64,000 nt of DNA from Pontibacter actiniarum (GCF_003585765.1 NZ_CP021235.1:3720001-3784000), one strand, 5' to 3'. Numbered from the stretch's first letter, positions 42,398-51,290 are shown. Numbers and translations are program-made. Notes: generated by a model from the letters alone, not told the origin.

Positions 42398-42590
42398 ATG
42401 GCTTCTTGTGCCTCCCTTGCTGCACCCGCCTTAAAACAAAAAGCGGCACGGCTTGCCGCATCGCTTTTGCTCTTTTGCGCCATTTACACAAACAGCGCGG
42501 TTATACCGGTGCACCAGCCAAAGCCAGGGCAAGTTTGTAATCAGGCAGGAAGTATAAATCAGGATAGTAAAGTGTAGCGATAGGCTGTTC

Positions 42591-43331
42591 TTAAAAAATG
42601 GAGATTCTGTACGCCTTCAGTTTTTTATCCAGGCCTTTTGCGTTTCCGCAGACACTGTCGAGCAGTGCCCAGAAGTGCGGCCCGTGGTTCTTTTCCACTG
42701 TGTGCGCCAGCTCATGCAGGATCACATAGTCGCAGAGGGCATCGGGCAGGCGCATCAGGTGCAGGTTCAGGTTAATGTTGTTGGTGTGGGAGCAGCTGCC
42801 CCACCGGCTTTTGGCGTTCTTAATAAAGACGCCCTGGTACTCAAACCCGAACTTTTCGGCAAAGTACTGCACCCGCTGCGGCAGGTACTGCTTGGCCTCT
42901 TTGCGGTAAGCCTCCTCAATAGACTTGCGGATAAACTTCTGCACATCCGGGTCATTCACCTCTTTAAAGGCGGGGTAGAACACGTTAATGTGGCCTTCCT
43001 GAATTACACAGCGCATGTCATAGCGGGCGTGGGTTAGCAGGCGCAGGGTGTGGTGCTTCGTTTTAAACTCACTGTTGTGGTCGTAAACGGTTACCTGCTG
43101 CTCCTGCTGCTGCATGCGCGCCTGGTGCTCTCTGATCCAGCTGGCTTTGGTGTAAATAAGCTGCTCGGCTTTCTCAAAGCTAATGTGCGGCGGCACTGCC
43201 ACCCGTACACCCTTTAAGGGGCGCACACTGATACTCAGGCGCTTGGCTTTGTCGCTTCGCTCAAACAGCACTTTACCGATTCCATCGATGTGAAGGTTGA
43301 CGGACGTAAGACGTAAGAATGATGAAGACAC
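42591..43331 (-). CDS. YgjP/DUF45-family metallopeptidase
   Basis: 246 aa. The zinc motif HELAH is in YVILHELAHTVEKNHGPHFW, with the third ligand His in the latter segment, as in the WLM/SprT/DUF45 group. A middle block GVFIKNAKSRWGSCSHTNNI, including the conserved RWGSC, is diagnostic of DUF45. No signal peptide is present, so it acts in the cytoplasm. These proteins are often linked to restriction-type systems or protein repair, but no such genes are adjacent. The start ATG is followed by SSSFLRLTSVNL. Confidence 0.85.
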   Translation of the reverse strand: MSSSFLRLTSVNLHIDGIGKVLFERSDKAKRLSISVRPLKGVRVAVPPHISFEKAEQLIYTKASWIREHQARMQQQEQQVTVYDHNSEFKTKHHTLRLLTHARYDMRCVIQEGHINVFYPAFKEVNDPDVQKFIRKSIEEAYRKEAKQYLPQRVQYFAEKFGFEYQGVFIKNAKSRWGSCSHTNNINLNLHLMRLPDALCDYVILHELAHTVEKNHGPHFWALLDSVCGNAKGLDKKLKAYRISIF

Positions 43332-43587
43332 TTGGCTAAAGGTTAAAGTACAAAATCATCTCGCCAAAGATAGGTATTAATTTCATTAAAAAAAGCCTGA
43401 TGATGAAGCTTTTGTGAGTTTCAAACAAAATTAAAACATTTGTATTGTACTATATTTTAGCCAATAAATTCAGAATATCAGGCAGTTCCGCTGCTTCTGG
43501 CGCACGGGCTTAAGTCCGCTAAAGTACAAAAAAGCAGCGGCAGGCCATAGAATAGCCTGCCACTGCTTTTGCTTTAAATAGGTTAAG

Positions 43588-43914
43588 TTAGCGCACGTTG
43601 CCGCCGGTTGGGCCCTCGTCCGTGTTCTTCTTAGACTGTCGGCTGCTATCGGTGGTGGCGGAGCGCATCGTCTCTTCGCGGGTGTTCGTCGCTGCGCCCT
43701 TTGCATCCGTGCTGTGGCCCTGCGAGGAGTGCTTCGCCTTCGGATCGTTTTGCCCCTGCTTCGGCTCGCCCTCCACCGGGTTCGGGTCGTTGCGGTTTTT
43801 ATCGCTCACGTTGCGGTACTGCTCACCAGTGTGCTTATCCGGAATGCGGCCTGTTTTAAGGTCTCCTTTGGCGTCTTGTGCTGTTTTTTCCCAATCTTTT
43901 TTATTTGTTTTCAT
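43588..43914 (-). CDS. low-complexity hydrophilic protein
   Basis: 108 aa with no hydrophobic segment. It is rich in Asn, Asp, Lys, Thr and Gly and is probably disordered. The N terminus MKTNKKDWEKTAQDAKGDLK resembles small stress or hydrophilin-like proteins. It follows the DUF1232 gene by 16 bases and may be cotranscribed with it. The function is unknown. Confidence 0.6.
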   Translation of the reverse strand: MKTNKKDWEKTAQDAKGDLKTGRIPDKHTGEQYRNVSDKNRNDPNPVEGEPKQGQNDPKAKHSSQGHSTDAKGAATNTREETMRSATTDSSRQSKKNTDEGPTGGNVR

Positions 43915-43930
43915 GATGTTCTGGTTTTAG

Positions 43931-44479
43931 TTAAATGTCTTTTTTAGTGTCTACCTGTATATCGCCGGCTGTGCGGTCGCTATACTTCGGAGTTCCAAAA
44001 GAGGTATCGGAGGTATGGGTTTCGTTGCCTTGCTGCGCCTCCTGCGGAGCCACCCTTATAGGCCGGCTTGCTTCCCACTCCTTAAACCTGTCCAGCTCAG
44101 ACTTTATACTTGTCATGAACCAGGCAAGCAGGCTGGCGTCGTCCAGCAGGCCTATCACCGGAATCACGTCCGGGATCACGTCAATCGGCATCAGAAAGTA
44201 GATCAGCACGGCTATGCCACCTACCACCGTAGGAGTCGGAATACCCTTGTACTCCCCGGTGCTGGCTGCCTTTATCATGCGCGACAGCAACTGCAGGCTC
44301 TCCCACACTTCCCCGGCCAGGGCACCCACGCCTTTTTTAGCGGTGGCCTTCTTCAGCGCATCGCTTACCAGCTTTGCCACCTGCGAAGGGTGCTTCAGGT
44401 AAGCCTCTGCTTTCTCCAGTATCTTTTTGAAGATGGCGCTCTGTGCAACGTTTTTGCCCTCTGCTCTTTTGTTATCCAT
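43931..44479 (-). CDS. YkvA/DUF1232-family protein
   Basis: 182 aa from ATG 44479. The DUF1232 core with its hydrophobic helices is clear in GIAVLIYFLMPIDVIPDVIP followed by VIGLLDDASLLAWFMTSI (about residues 90-135). The N-terminal half is helical and basic. Typical members are small membrane-associated proteins of unknown function. An extended start at 44563 adds poorly conserved residues and is rejected. It probably shares an operon with the hydrophilic protein downstream. Confidence 0.8.
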   Translation of the reverse strand: MDNKRAEGKNVAQSAIFKKILEKAEAYLKHPSQVAKLVSDALKKATAKKGVGALAGEVWESLQLLSRMIKAASTGEYKGIPTPTVVGGIAVLIYFLMPIDVIPDVIPVIGLLDDASLLAWFMTSIKSELDRFKEWEASRPIRVAPQEAQQGNETHTSDTSFGTPKYSDRTAGDIQVDTKKDI

Positions 44480-44619
44480 AATTATGTACGTGCTTCTACT
44501 TATTGTGTTCGTAATGGCACAGCCTCCGGCTTTTGCCAAACCGGGTGCAATTTGCTTAAACAATCGGTAACCTTCCTATACTTGCTCTCTTTAAAATTGT
44601 TCTGGGCCGGGCAAACAAA

Positions 44620-44647
44620 AAGCCCTGCGGCTAATGCCACAGGGCTT
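44620..44647 (-). terminator. terminator of the NlpC/P60 gene
   Basis: AGCCCTGCGGC and GCCACAGGGCT pair around a short loop, and read on the minus strand it is followed by TTTTTG. It lies just after the NlpC/P60 stop. Confidence 0.75.
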
Positions 44648-44669
44648 CCAGCAGGTACGCCTCGCGGGC

Positions 44670-45293
44670 CTAATTAATGCGCCCGGCGGCGTAGTAATAG
44701 TTGCGGTAGTACGGCTCCGACAGTGAGCTCACCATAACCCCGCCGCTGGTGGCCGAGTGGATAAACTTGTTGTTTTTGAGGTAGATGCCCACATGAAAAA
44801 TGGGGCCTTTGGCACTGCGGCGGAAGAAAACGAGATCACCGGTGCGGACGCTGTCTTTGCGGACGCGCGCGACGTTCTGAAACATGGAGCGGGAACTGCG
44901 GTTAAGCTTGATGCCGTACACCTCGCGGTAAATGCTGGAGACGAAGCCGGAGCAATCGGTGCCGCGGCGGGAGCTGCTGCCATAGCGGTAGGGTGTTCCG
45001 AGCCATTTAGAGGCCGTCTCGACCAGGTCGCGGTAGGCGGGGTTCTTAAACTTTATCCCCAGCTTTTGCACGTAGTACTCTTCAAACTGCTCATGCGCCT
45101 CCTCATCTACGAGCGGCTCGTTCATTTCCAGGGCACGCACCATGTCCTCCGGGGAGTTTATCGCGTAAGGAGTAATAGCGAAGGATGGCGGAGCATCTGC
45201 CGCCGCGGCAGACCGGGCAGGCGTAACTTCGTAGAAGTATGACAGCGCCAGCGAAAGTACCGCGAGCACGCTTAGTATGATTGATTTTTTCAT
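44670..45293 (-). CDS. exported NlpC/P60 (C40) peptidoglycan endopeptidase
   Basis: 207 aa from ATG 45293. An N-terminal signal/anchor helix (MKKSIILSVLAVLSLALSYF) is followed by a linker and the NlpC/P60 domain. The catalytic residues are Cys114 in GTDCSGF, His167 in IFHVGIYL and a third polar His179 in FIHSATS. It is expected to cleave D-Glu-meso-DAP bonds in murein in the periplasm. The frame is open upstream of 45293 but that part lacks a signal peptide and protein-like composition. Confidence 0.88.
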   Translation of the reverse strand: MKKSIILSVLAVLSLALSYFYEVTPARSAAAADAPPSFAITPYAINSPEDMVRALEMNEPLVDEEAHEQFEEYYVQKLGIKFKNPAYRDLVETASKWLGTPYRYGSSSRRGTDCSGFVSSIYREVYGIKLNRSSRSMFQNVARVRKDSVRTGDLVFFRRSAKGPIFHVGIYLKNNKFIHSATSGGVMVSSLSEPYYRNYYYAAGRIN

Positions 45294-45581
45294 TGGTTTA
45301 GCATGTTTAGGGCCACCTGAGGGGCCAAACAGTTTCACCCGCAGTTGCACAGAAAAAGGGCGCAAATTAGCGACTCCGGCAAAGCTCCGACGTGCCTGGG
45401 GTGTATGCACACCCAGCAACGGGCAAAAATAGGTACAATTAGCTAAAGCACCAAACTGCGCCACTTCGGTACCTGCCTGACAATGTGGCGCTTCCGCCTC
45501 CAAAAGCCGCCCCGTGGCCCGGGGTACCCCTAAAGGCCCGGCAGCAGGAGCCTGGGCTGTAGCACAAAATAAAATTGAACG

Positions 45582-45959
45582 ATGAATTATAAAGTTGTAG
45601 AACGATCTCCCTTTGCCAGAATTGCACGCATGGTGCTTAAAAGCAGCAACGTGGCGATGGTGCTGGGCAAAACTATCCACCTGAGCGGGGTTAGCCGGGC
45701 AGATTTTCTGAAGAATGAGGGCTGGGTGGCGCATGAGCTATGCCATATCCGGCAGTTCCAGGAGCACGGCTTCTTCCGGTTTCTGTGGCTGTACCTGCGC
45801 GAGTCGGTGCGGGTGGGCTACTACAACAACAAGTATGAAGTAGAAGCCCGCATCGCCGGCATGAAGCACCGCCACCAGCAGACTCCTGCCAAGCGGGCCT
45901 CTAACGCTGTAGACCCAGCGGGTATTCCGCTGCCAATAGACACAAAGAAGGGAGAGTAG
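45582..45959 (+). CDS. DUF4157-like protein with HELCH motif
   Basis: 125 aa. WVAHELCHIRQFQEHGFFRF carries an HExxH zinc-type motif with downstream acidic residues (NNKYEVEARIAG). This matches short DUF4157-type proteins common in Bacteroidota. No signal peptide is seen. It may be an inactive or intracellular metalloprotease-like protein. It is transcribed away from the NlpC/P60 gene. The last 30 residues are basic and low in conservation-type features. Confidence 0.75.
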   Translation: MNYKVVERSPFARIARMVLKSSNVAMVLGKTIHLSGVSRADFLKNEGWVAHELCHIRQFQEHGFFRFLWLYLRESVRVGYYNNKYEVEARIAGMKHRHQQTPAKRASNAVDPAGIPLPIDTKKGE

Positions 45960-46325
45960 CCCGTGCCACCATGGTATATATATGGTTTGGCTGTTATCCG
46001 GCGTATATGCAAGGCTAATGCAGCAGCACCCGGTTTGCTGTTATAAAGACGCTCCAACCTACGGCATCCGTTTCTCTGGTAGCTTGTACATTACTTTATA
46101 TCACAGGCTCAGGGGGTACAGCGGAACGCTGGCCTTAGCGCCAGCTTACGGCAACTCTTGGGCGGTTTTAGAAGATATGATGCAACGGCGCAAAAGCAAC
46201 AGGAAGCAGCAGTAGCGAGTATCCTTTTATTGAAAATTAGCTCCAAGGTTTATGATGTTAACTTTTGCCAACATTGGTTCATGCTGAGGCGGCAACCAAA
46301 CATAAAGGCTATTTATTACTAGCCA
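45960..46325. other. gene-less stretch before the cassette-like array
   Basis: A 77-codon plus-strand frame (45982-46215) has no protein features and is not accepted. At about 46267-46304 there is a spacer segment with TTGCCAAC and a TTGGTT/AACCAA inverted pair, similar in style to the spacers of the array that follows (findings). Confidence 0.5.
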
Positions 46326-46970
46326 TCAACGGTCCTGTTTTTCTTGCTTTCTGCAGGTTATAAACCAGAATTTCTGTGATGGCCTGTTTCCTACCTGCTT
46401 GGCAGGTTCATCTATCTCTCTAGCTTCAACTAGGCCATACTTGCCAAACTCTTTTTCTACAGAGTCTGAATCATAGAAGAATAGTTGAACACCGTGTTTG
46501 GTCTCAAATCTATCCTTGCTGACTTCTTCTCCGGCCCCATAAGCAGCATCATTTTTTGATATTGCCACAAAAACCATGTACCCATTGGGTTTCAACTGAT
46601 TGTAACAGTCGTTCATCAGCTTAATCCGCTCATCTTCATTTAACAGGTGGATTAAAGCATAGCAGAAAATCCCGTCGTACATTTCTTGGTCAAACGGCAT
46701 AGCACTAACAGAGCCGTGGTATACTTTTACATCACCTCCATAGTGCTTTTGTGCCATGTCAATGGCGGTTTCTGAAATCTCTATCCCAGTTACCTTGAAC
46801 CCTGCATCGGTGAAGATCTTTGCATTTCTGCCGTAACCAAACCCAGGTATCAGAATTTTATGCAGCCCTTTTTCTTTAAACAAGTTTAGGGCTGCAACGG
46901 CAGAGTCTGCAGGTTCAAACCCCCACATCGTCTTTTTGTCTTTAAAGCTTGACTCCCAGAATTCTGTCAT
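46326..46970 (-). CDS. class I SAM-dependent methyltransferase
   Basis: 214 aa. The SAM-binding motif I is ILIPGFGYGRNAKIF (about residues 40-54), followed by VTGIEISETAIDMA, and motif II is MYDGIFCYALIHLL. The layout resembles TehB/Methyltransf_11-type small-molecule enzymes. Substrate unknown. It is the last gene of the same-strand cassette-like run; its start lies 27 bases from the stop of the hydrolase. Confidence 0.85.
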   Translation of the reverse strand: MTEFWESSFKDKKTMWGFEPADSAVAALNLFKEKGLHKILIPGFGYGRNAKIFTDAGFKVTGIEISETAIDMAQKHYGGDVKVYHGSVSAMPFDQEMYDGIFCYALIHLLNEDERIKLMNDCYNQLKPNGYMVFVAISKNDAAYGAGEEVSKDRFETKHGVQLFFYDSDSVEKEFGKYGLVEAREIDEPAKQVGNRPSQKFWFITCRKQEKQDR

Positions 46971-46997
46971 AATGTTTCCTGTAAAAAGGTATCTCTC

Positions 46998-48110
46998 TTA
47001 GTTTGGGGTGAATAGGTTCGTTCTGTGGCGCATTGTAACGCCCTGGAGGTAACGCTCCAGGGCGTTACAATGCGCTATTAAGGACTGTTTCACAGCTTTA
47101 TACTGCGCATCAACCACTGCTTGGTTATGCCCGTGTGCAGCGCCCGGCACCAGCACAAACTCTTTCTTTGGGGCTTTCACTTTATCGAAATACGCTTTGG
47201 TGAGGTCTTTAGGAGTTAGAATGTCTGCCTCGCCCTGAATGAAGTACACCGGAATTTTGTAGCGCAAGCCGTCGCTCATGAAGTTCACGCCAGCCATCAT
47301 TGACTTTATTCCCATCTTTTTGTGGCCGGCAGAGTAAAGGAAAGAATAGTCGTCTCCGTTATACCTGTCATTAGCGTCCTTTTCATTGTCATAAGCGCTT
47401 GCCAGCTTCCACCAGGAGGCGGGGGCTGGTGTAGAATTCTGCCTTTCGTACTTTTTGATGATGCGCATCAGCTGGCCCTCTTTCCTGGCATCCTCATAAG
47501 GTGGCGGCCCCAGGGCCTTCAGCTTATCTAATGACTCCTGGTCATCGGCGTTCTGGGCCATTGTAGATACTTTATTGTAGGCATGCCCAAACCCTTCATA
47601 GAAGTTCACTACCTGGGAGTGGCCTATATAGGCAGAGAAAAGGTCTGGGCGGGCAAGCGCCATTCTTGCGCCTAGCACAGAGCCCCAGGAGGTGCCTACA
47701 AGCGTTACTTTCCGCTTGCCCAGGTGCTTGGTCAGGTATTCGGCAAGCTCAATCCCGTCGGCTGTCATCTGCTCCAGGGTCAGAGGGTTCTCCATCCAGT
47801 AATCCTCGGTTACCGTATCGGGGGCGTTCCGGCCAAAGGTTCTGCCTGCGCCTCGCTGGTCCCAGTACACCAGCACAAAGTCTTTTTTCCAGGAACCGTA
47901 GATGGCGTCGTCGTACTGGCTCATGGTGCTTCCGGGCCCGCCATGCAGAAACAGGACAACGGGTTTGGCCTGGTCCTCCCCGCTGATGGTCACCCACTGC
48001 TCTATACCTCCGATTGTGACAAATTTTTCCTCGTTGATTGGTTTAGCCTGTGCGGCTAACACGCCTGGAAGCAAAGAAAGAAACAGAATCAGTAAAAATG
48101 TGTGCTTCAT
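46998..48110 (-). CDS. secreted alpha/beta hydrolase, proline iminopeptidase-like
   Basis: 370 aa. A signal peptide ends near LLPGVLAAQA. Hydrolase features are the oxyanion HGGPGST (56-62), DQRGAGRTFG (84-93), nucleophile Ser141 in GTSWGSVLG and the catalytic His in VPGAAHGHNQ. These match S33 prolyl aminopeptidases. The C-terminal tail, residues about 346-361, is encoded by a 48-bp perfect palindrome, so the last 25 residues were probably added by insertion of a repeat or replaced the original end. Confidence 0.85.
   Translation of the reverse strand: MKHTFLLILFLSLLPGVLAAQAKPINEEKFVTIGGIEQWVTISGEDQAKPVVLFLHGGPGSTMSQYDDAIYGSWKKDFVLVYWDQRGAGRTFGRNAPDTVTEDYWMENPLTLEQMTADGIELAEYLTKHLGKRKVTLVGTSWGSVLGARMALARPDLFSAYIGHSQVVNFYEGFGHAYNKVSTMAQNADDQESLDKLKALGPPPYEDARKEGQLMRIIKKYERQNSTPAPASWWKLASAYDNEKDANDRYNGDDYSFLYSAGHKKMGIKSMMAGVNFMSDGLRYKIPVYFIQGEADILTPKDLTKAYFDKVKAPKKEFVLVPGAAHGHNQAVVDAQYKAVKQSLIAHCNALERYLQGVTMRHRTNLFTPN
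47028..47075. repeat. 21-bp-arm perfect inverted repeat in the end of the hydrolase gene
   Basis: The arms (47028-47048 and 47055-47075) are exact reverse complements around the loop GTAACG. The core is GTAACGCCCTGGAG paired with CTCCAGGGCGTTAC. There is no T run. CGTTACAATGC is shared with the spacer at about 50450. Confidence 0.85.
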
Positions 48111-48182
48111 GTTGGGTTAAGTTTTAGGGTAGATGATGGTGGACTATGGGTAACACGTTATTCAAATTACCGCTACCGGCCT

Positions 48183-48228
48183 GGTGCATAAACCGCCTGA
48201 GGTGTTAGCGAAAGGTTATGTATGCACC
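48183..48228. repeat. spacer with 8-bp inverted pair between two hydrolase genes
   Basis: GGTGCATA (48183-48190) and TATGCACC (48221-48228) flank a segment that includes CGCCTGAGGTGTTAGCG. It lies just after the end of the esterase gene in minus-strand reading and is comparable in position to the other repeated spacers. Confidence 0.6.
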
Positions 48229-48243
48229 TCGTTAGCTACTGTT

Positions 48244-49446
48244 TTACTTTTTTGCCTGTAGCGTTTCCAACTTCTTTCTGGTCTCAGCTACTTCCTGCAA
48301 CGTCAATGCTTTTTTATATGCTTCCATGGCCTTCTTTTTGTTGCCTCTCTCTACATAGTAGTCTCCCATCGAATCATGTACATTGGGGCTGGCAGGGTAA
48401 TTATCAATGTTCATCTTGAAAAAGCCGTACGCTTTTCCATACTGTTTATTGCCCATGGAAATATACCCCAGTAGGTTTACTGTGCCTTCCGAAGGCAGCA
48501 CGGTATACTGCATCATGGAAGACACGGTGCGGTAATGGTCTTTTACATACTCCGCCGTGATGGTGGTATCCTGCAAATCTTTGCCTAACTCATACTTCTT
48601 GAAAATGAAACGCAGAGCATCGTACTGAGAGAGAAGCGGCACGGAGGAGTGGTTTTCCTCTGGATAAAATTTCCAGGCCCAGTGCAGGCTTTTGCTTTTA
48701 CGGAGTATCTCCCTGAACTGAAAGTTGTTGCGCACGTTGCCGTTGGCGTACACTGTGTCGCTGATAACCCTGACCGTGTCCATGCCTTTCTCCATGGTGT
48801 TGGACGCTGCGTAGTAAAGGCTTTTGTGGGTGTAGTCATTTTGGGAGAAGGCTTTCTGCGCCTGCTTTACGATGAGATGGTTATCCCACCAGACGCTAGG
48901 GTCCATGGCCACGTAGGAGTTGAACAGATTGGGGTGGTTAACTAGCGCGTGTAGCACTGCGAGCCCTCCAAGGGAATGCCCTACATACATGCGGTAAGGC
49001 TGCGTGTTATAGCGGGACTCAACAAAAGGTATAAGCTCCTTCTCCAGAAAGGAGAGGAATTTATACCCTCGGCCTGAGTTCTCAAAATCCGGGTCTACCA
49101 TACCGTCCCGACTAAACGGGGAACGGGTAGGGGTAAAATCAGCTCCTCTGTCTTTGTTCATGACTCCCACCACAATCATCCTGGGCATCCTGCCAACAGC
49201 ACCTAGTTCATTCACCATCCCCGTCGTGGAGTGGAAAAAATCTCTGCCATCCAACAGGTACATCACCGGATAGCGCTCGGCTCCGGCAGACTGGGGCACA
49301 TAAACCCACACTTCCCGGTCTTCCTCTAAAATGGAGGAATGGATAGTTAACCTCCTTCCGATAGAAACCTCATCTTCAGCATGATTAGAAGATTGCCCGA
49401 AGCAGAAGGCAGGGAAAAGTAAAAGGAGACTTAGAAGTAATCTCAT
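48244..49446 (-). CDS. exported esterase (alpha/beta hydrolase) with TPR-like C terminus
   Basis: 400 aa. A signal peptide (LLLSLLLLFPAFCFGQSS) is followed by an esterase-D/IroE-type domain. The strand pattern EVWVYVPQSAGAERYPVMYL-like region, MYVGHSLGGLAVLHALV with nucleophile Ser158 and DPSVWWD are typical, with a putative catalytic His in EENHSSVP. The C-terminal about 70 residues (GKAYGFFKMNIDNYPASPNV and GNKKKAMEAYKKALTLQEV) form two TPR-like repeats. Probably secreted or periplasmic. It could hydrolyse siderophore-like or acyl esters; the substrate is unknown. Confidence 0.85.
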   Translation of the reverse strand: MRLLLSLLLLFPAFCFGQSSNHAEDEVSIGRRLTIHSSILEEDREVWVYVPQSAGAERYPVMYLLDGRDFFHSTTGMVNELGAVGRMPRMIVVGVMNKDRGADFTPTRSPFSRDGMVDPDFENSGRGYKFLSFLEKELIPFVESRYNTQPYRMYVGHSLGGLAVLHALVNHPNLFNSYVAMDPSVWWDNHLIVKQAQKAFSQNDYTHKSLYYAASNTMEKGMDTVRVISDTVYANGNVRNNFQFREILRKSKSLHWAWKFYPEENHSSVPLLSQYDALRFIFKKYELGKDLQDTTITAEYVKDHYRTVSSMMQYTVLPSEGTVNLLGYISMGNKQYGKAYGFFKMNIDNYPASPNVHDSMGDYYVERGNKKKAMEAYKKALTLQEVAETRKKLETLQAKK

Positions 49447-49487
49447 TGATAGTTTAGTTATAAGCTATACTCAACTTATTTGGCTTT

Positions 49488-49523
49488 GGCGTAGCTACGG
49501 CAAAGGTGTGGTTATGTAAGGTT
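49488..49523. repeat. 36-bp spacer repeat, copy 1
   Basis: Matches 50480-50515 at 33 of 36 positions. Both contain the palindrome CGTAGCTACG and continue into AAAGGTGTGGTTA. Lies between the esterase gene and the 129-aa membrane protein gene. Confidence 0.85.
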
Positions 49524-49618
49524 TATGTTAATATCACTTCCCTAGTCAGCAAGGTCAGTTTGTCTCCTGCCTTTTCTTTTAACTCCAACAGAAAGCTATC
49601 AAACTCCTTTTTTTGCCT

Positions 49619-50008
49619 TCACTCCGTTAGAGGGTACGACTTCTTAAACGCCTCAGCCCTGATTTCAAGAACGAAGTCCTTTTTCATTGACTTGTAAACT
49701 AAGATACCTCCAAAGCACAGAAGCCCGAAAACCAAAAAGATAAGATATCCCAAAGCTTTACCTCCCTTTAAACCTAACCGGGCACCCGTGACGTTCAGAG
49801 GGCTGAACATGTTGCCTATGTAAATACCCGCAGCAATCAGGGCGACTCCCACGATAAAAACAGCAACAGGGTTGTTCACTACGCTGCCTCTGCGAATCCG
49901 GAGTTCAGCAATTTCGTGATAGGAGAGCGTTTTATATGCATACCTGCTCCTGAGAAGTGCTAAATCAGAATCATCAGCTCTAAGCTCTGCCGTCTCGTAT
50001 TTCTTCAT
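49619..50008 (-). CDS. small membrane protein, unknown function
   Basis: 129 aa. A soluble N-terminal 45 residues (KYETAELRADDSDLALLRSR) with SYHEIAELRIRRG are followed by two transmembrane segments at about residues 50-70 and 85-110. The C terminus ends EIRAEAFKKSYP. The pattern suggests a PH-like or YcxB-like membrane protein, but I do not assign a family. It is one cassette of the array. Confidence 0.65.
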   Translation of the reverse strand: MKKYETAELRADDSDLALLRSRYAYKTLSYHEIAELRIRRGSVVNNPVAVFIVGVALIAAGIYIGNMFSPLNVTGARLGLKGGKALGYLIFLVFGLLCFGGILVYKSMKKDFVLEIRAEAFKKSYPLTE

Positions 50009-50207
50009 GCTTTAGATTAAATGTTGCCGACGTTTCTCGGCTTAGAGACGCGGCGGATTTAAGCATTACTGTTCAGATGAAATACGTCAGCCGCCATATT
50101 GCCAAGCCGTTGCTGGTGGTTCGTTGTTTTTCCTAACCTTCGTCTCCTTTGGTTTCAATTCCCACGCCCGCTTCAAAGGTTAATCTAAGTAACCACAGGT
50201 CTGAAAG

Positions 50208-50387
50208 TTACTTCCTGCTTCCAGCAAAGCCACACATCCCACCAACAGCAATACCTATACCTAACCCCATTGCGATGCTTAAAGAAAAGTTTCCAGAAAA
50301 AGCACCATAGGCTGCTCCGAACGCAACACCAAGAGCAACCCCAACGCCTATACCGTTTCTTGATTTTTTATTTCTAGTTTCTGTCAT
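50208..50387 (-). CDS. 59-aa glycine-zipper membrane protein
   Basis: 59 aa. A basic N terminus (MTETRNKKSRNG) is followed by two Gly/Ala-rich hydrophobic segments (GVGVALGVAFGAAYGAFSG and IAMGLGIGIAVGGMCGFAG) joined by NFSLS, the layout of glycine-zipper proteins. The start ATG is preceded by an AT-rich spacer. It lies between two spacer repeats of the array, consistent with being a cassette. Confidence 0.65.
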   Translation of the reverse strand: MTETRNKKSRNGIGVGVALGVAFGAAYGAFSGNFSLSIAMGLGIGIAVGGMCGFAGSRK

Positions 50388-50479
50388 GATTAAAGTTCGT
50401 GTGACTACTTTTTCGTCGTCTGTGTTATGGTTGCTGTTCCGGTCGTTACAATGCCCGCCAACGGACTGGGCTTTGCCGT

Positions 50480-50515
50480 GGCGTAGCTACGGTAAAGGTG
50501 TGGTTACCTAAGGTT
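50480..50515. repeat. 36-bp spacer repeat, copy 2
   Basis: Matches 49488-49523 at 33 of 36 positions (see copy 1). Its last 12 bases run into the end of the adjacent gene (stop codon at about 50504-50506). Confidence 0.85.
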
Positions 50516-50911
50516 ATTTTTTAATTTCATTATACCAGTCGCCACAATAACTGTAGTTACTAACCCAACTAAAGGTATAAAATGAAACAATGTTATTCCT
50601 TCAGCATATTCATCGGTCACAGCTTCATAAAAGTAGTAACTGAAAATAAGTGTAATTATACTTAGTAGGGTCAGGAGCAATGTACTGCTTTTCAGTTTTA
50701 CTTCTGTACCTAAGAAGGTTCTAAACAGAAGTATAGCTGTTAATGGCATTATAGCTAATGATATTAAAAGAACGACTTGAAAGTCAAAATCAAGATTTTC
50801 AAAAGGATGAGCGGCCATAGCAAATACAGGAACAATGACGCTAAATCCCAAAATTCCAAACGCGTATAAAGCTATGAGTGGAATTAGGAGTCCTGAGTTG
50901 CTTTCTTTCAT
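50504..50911 (-). CDS. four-helix membrane protein, unknown function
   Basis: 135 aa from ATG 50911. Four hydrophobic segments (about residues 8-25, 40-60, 75-95 and 105-125) and almost no extramembrane domain. The last codons overlap copy 2 of the 36-bp repeat. It is the first gene of the array in the direction of transcription. No family is recognised. Confidence 0.6.
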   Translation of the reverse strand: MKESNSGLLIPLIALYAFGILGFSVIVPVFAMAAHPFENLDFDFQVVLLISLAIMPLTAILLFRTFLGTEVKLKSSTLLLTLLSIITLIFSYYFYEAVTDEYAEGITLFHFIPLVGLVTTVIVATGIMKLKNNLR

Positions 50912-51256
50912 AATTATAATCAAAGGTAACTACTGTATATAAGGAGCTATTCGGCTTATCAGCCTTATATGTGGAGGCCTGCTGGCTCTACACTATATGA
51001 AAAGCGCCGATTCAAGCACCTGAATATAGTATATTTTTCATTAAAAACTTACCATGCATTTTTACCTGGCCTGTAACAAACTCGACGAATGCTGCCAGTC
51101 CCCTTTTGTTCACCGTCGGGGCAGGAGCCAAGCCATTATCCCCAGTAAGCTTGATCCTTGTAGGTGTAAAAGGGACAAAACAAAACTACGGAGACGTTAG
51201 TGTGTGCTAACTGCGCCTGCCCATGAACAGTACTTGAGAAACAGTAGGGCCAAAAT
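50912..51256. other. gene-less stretch upstream of the array
   Basis: No gene is seen in this 345-base stretch. AT-rich around 51020-51050, it may hold the promoter of the array; no exact TAnnTTTG/TTG pair was found on the minus strand. Confidence 0.5.
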
Positions 51257-51290
51257 GAGGAAAGGCAGCCCTATAGGGCTGCCTTTCCTC
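51257..51290. terminator. 15-bp perfect hairpin
   Basis: GAGGAAAGGCAGCCC and GGGCTGCCTTTCCTC with loop TATA. It stands 60 bases past the 3' end of the thioredoxin-like gene at 51351 (minus strand). T runs on both sides are short. Confidence 0.7.

Noticed and set aside
45982-46215. 77-codon plus-strand frame
   Set aside because: No protein-like features and no neighbour to support it.
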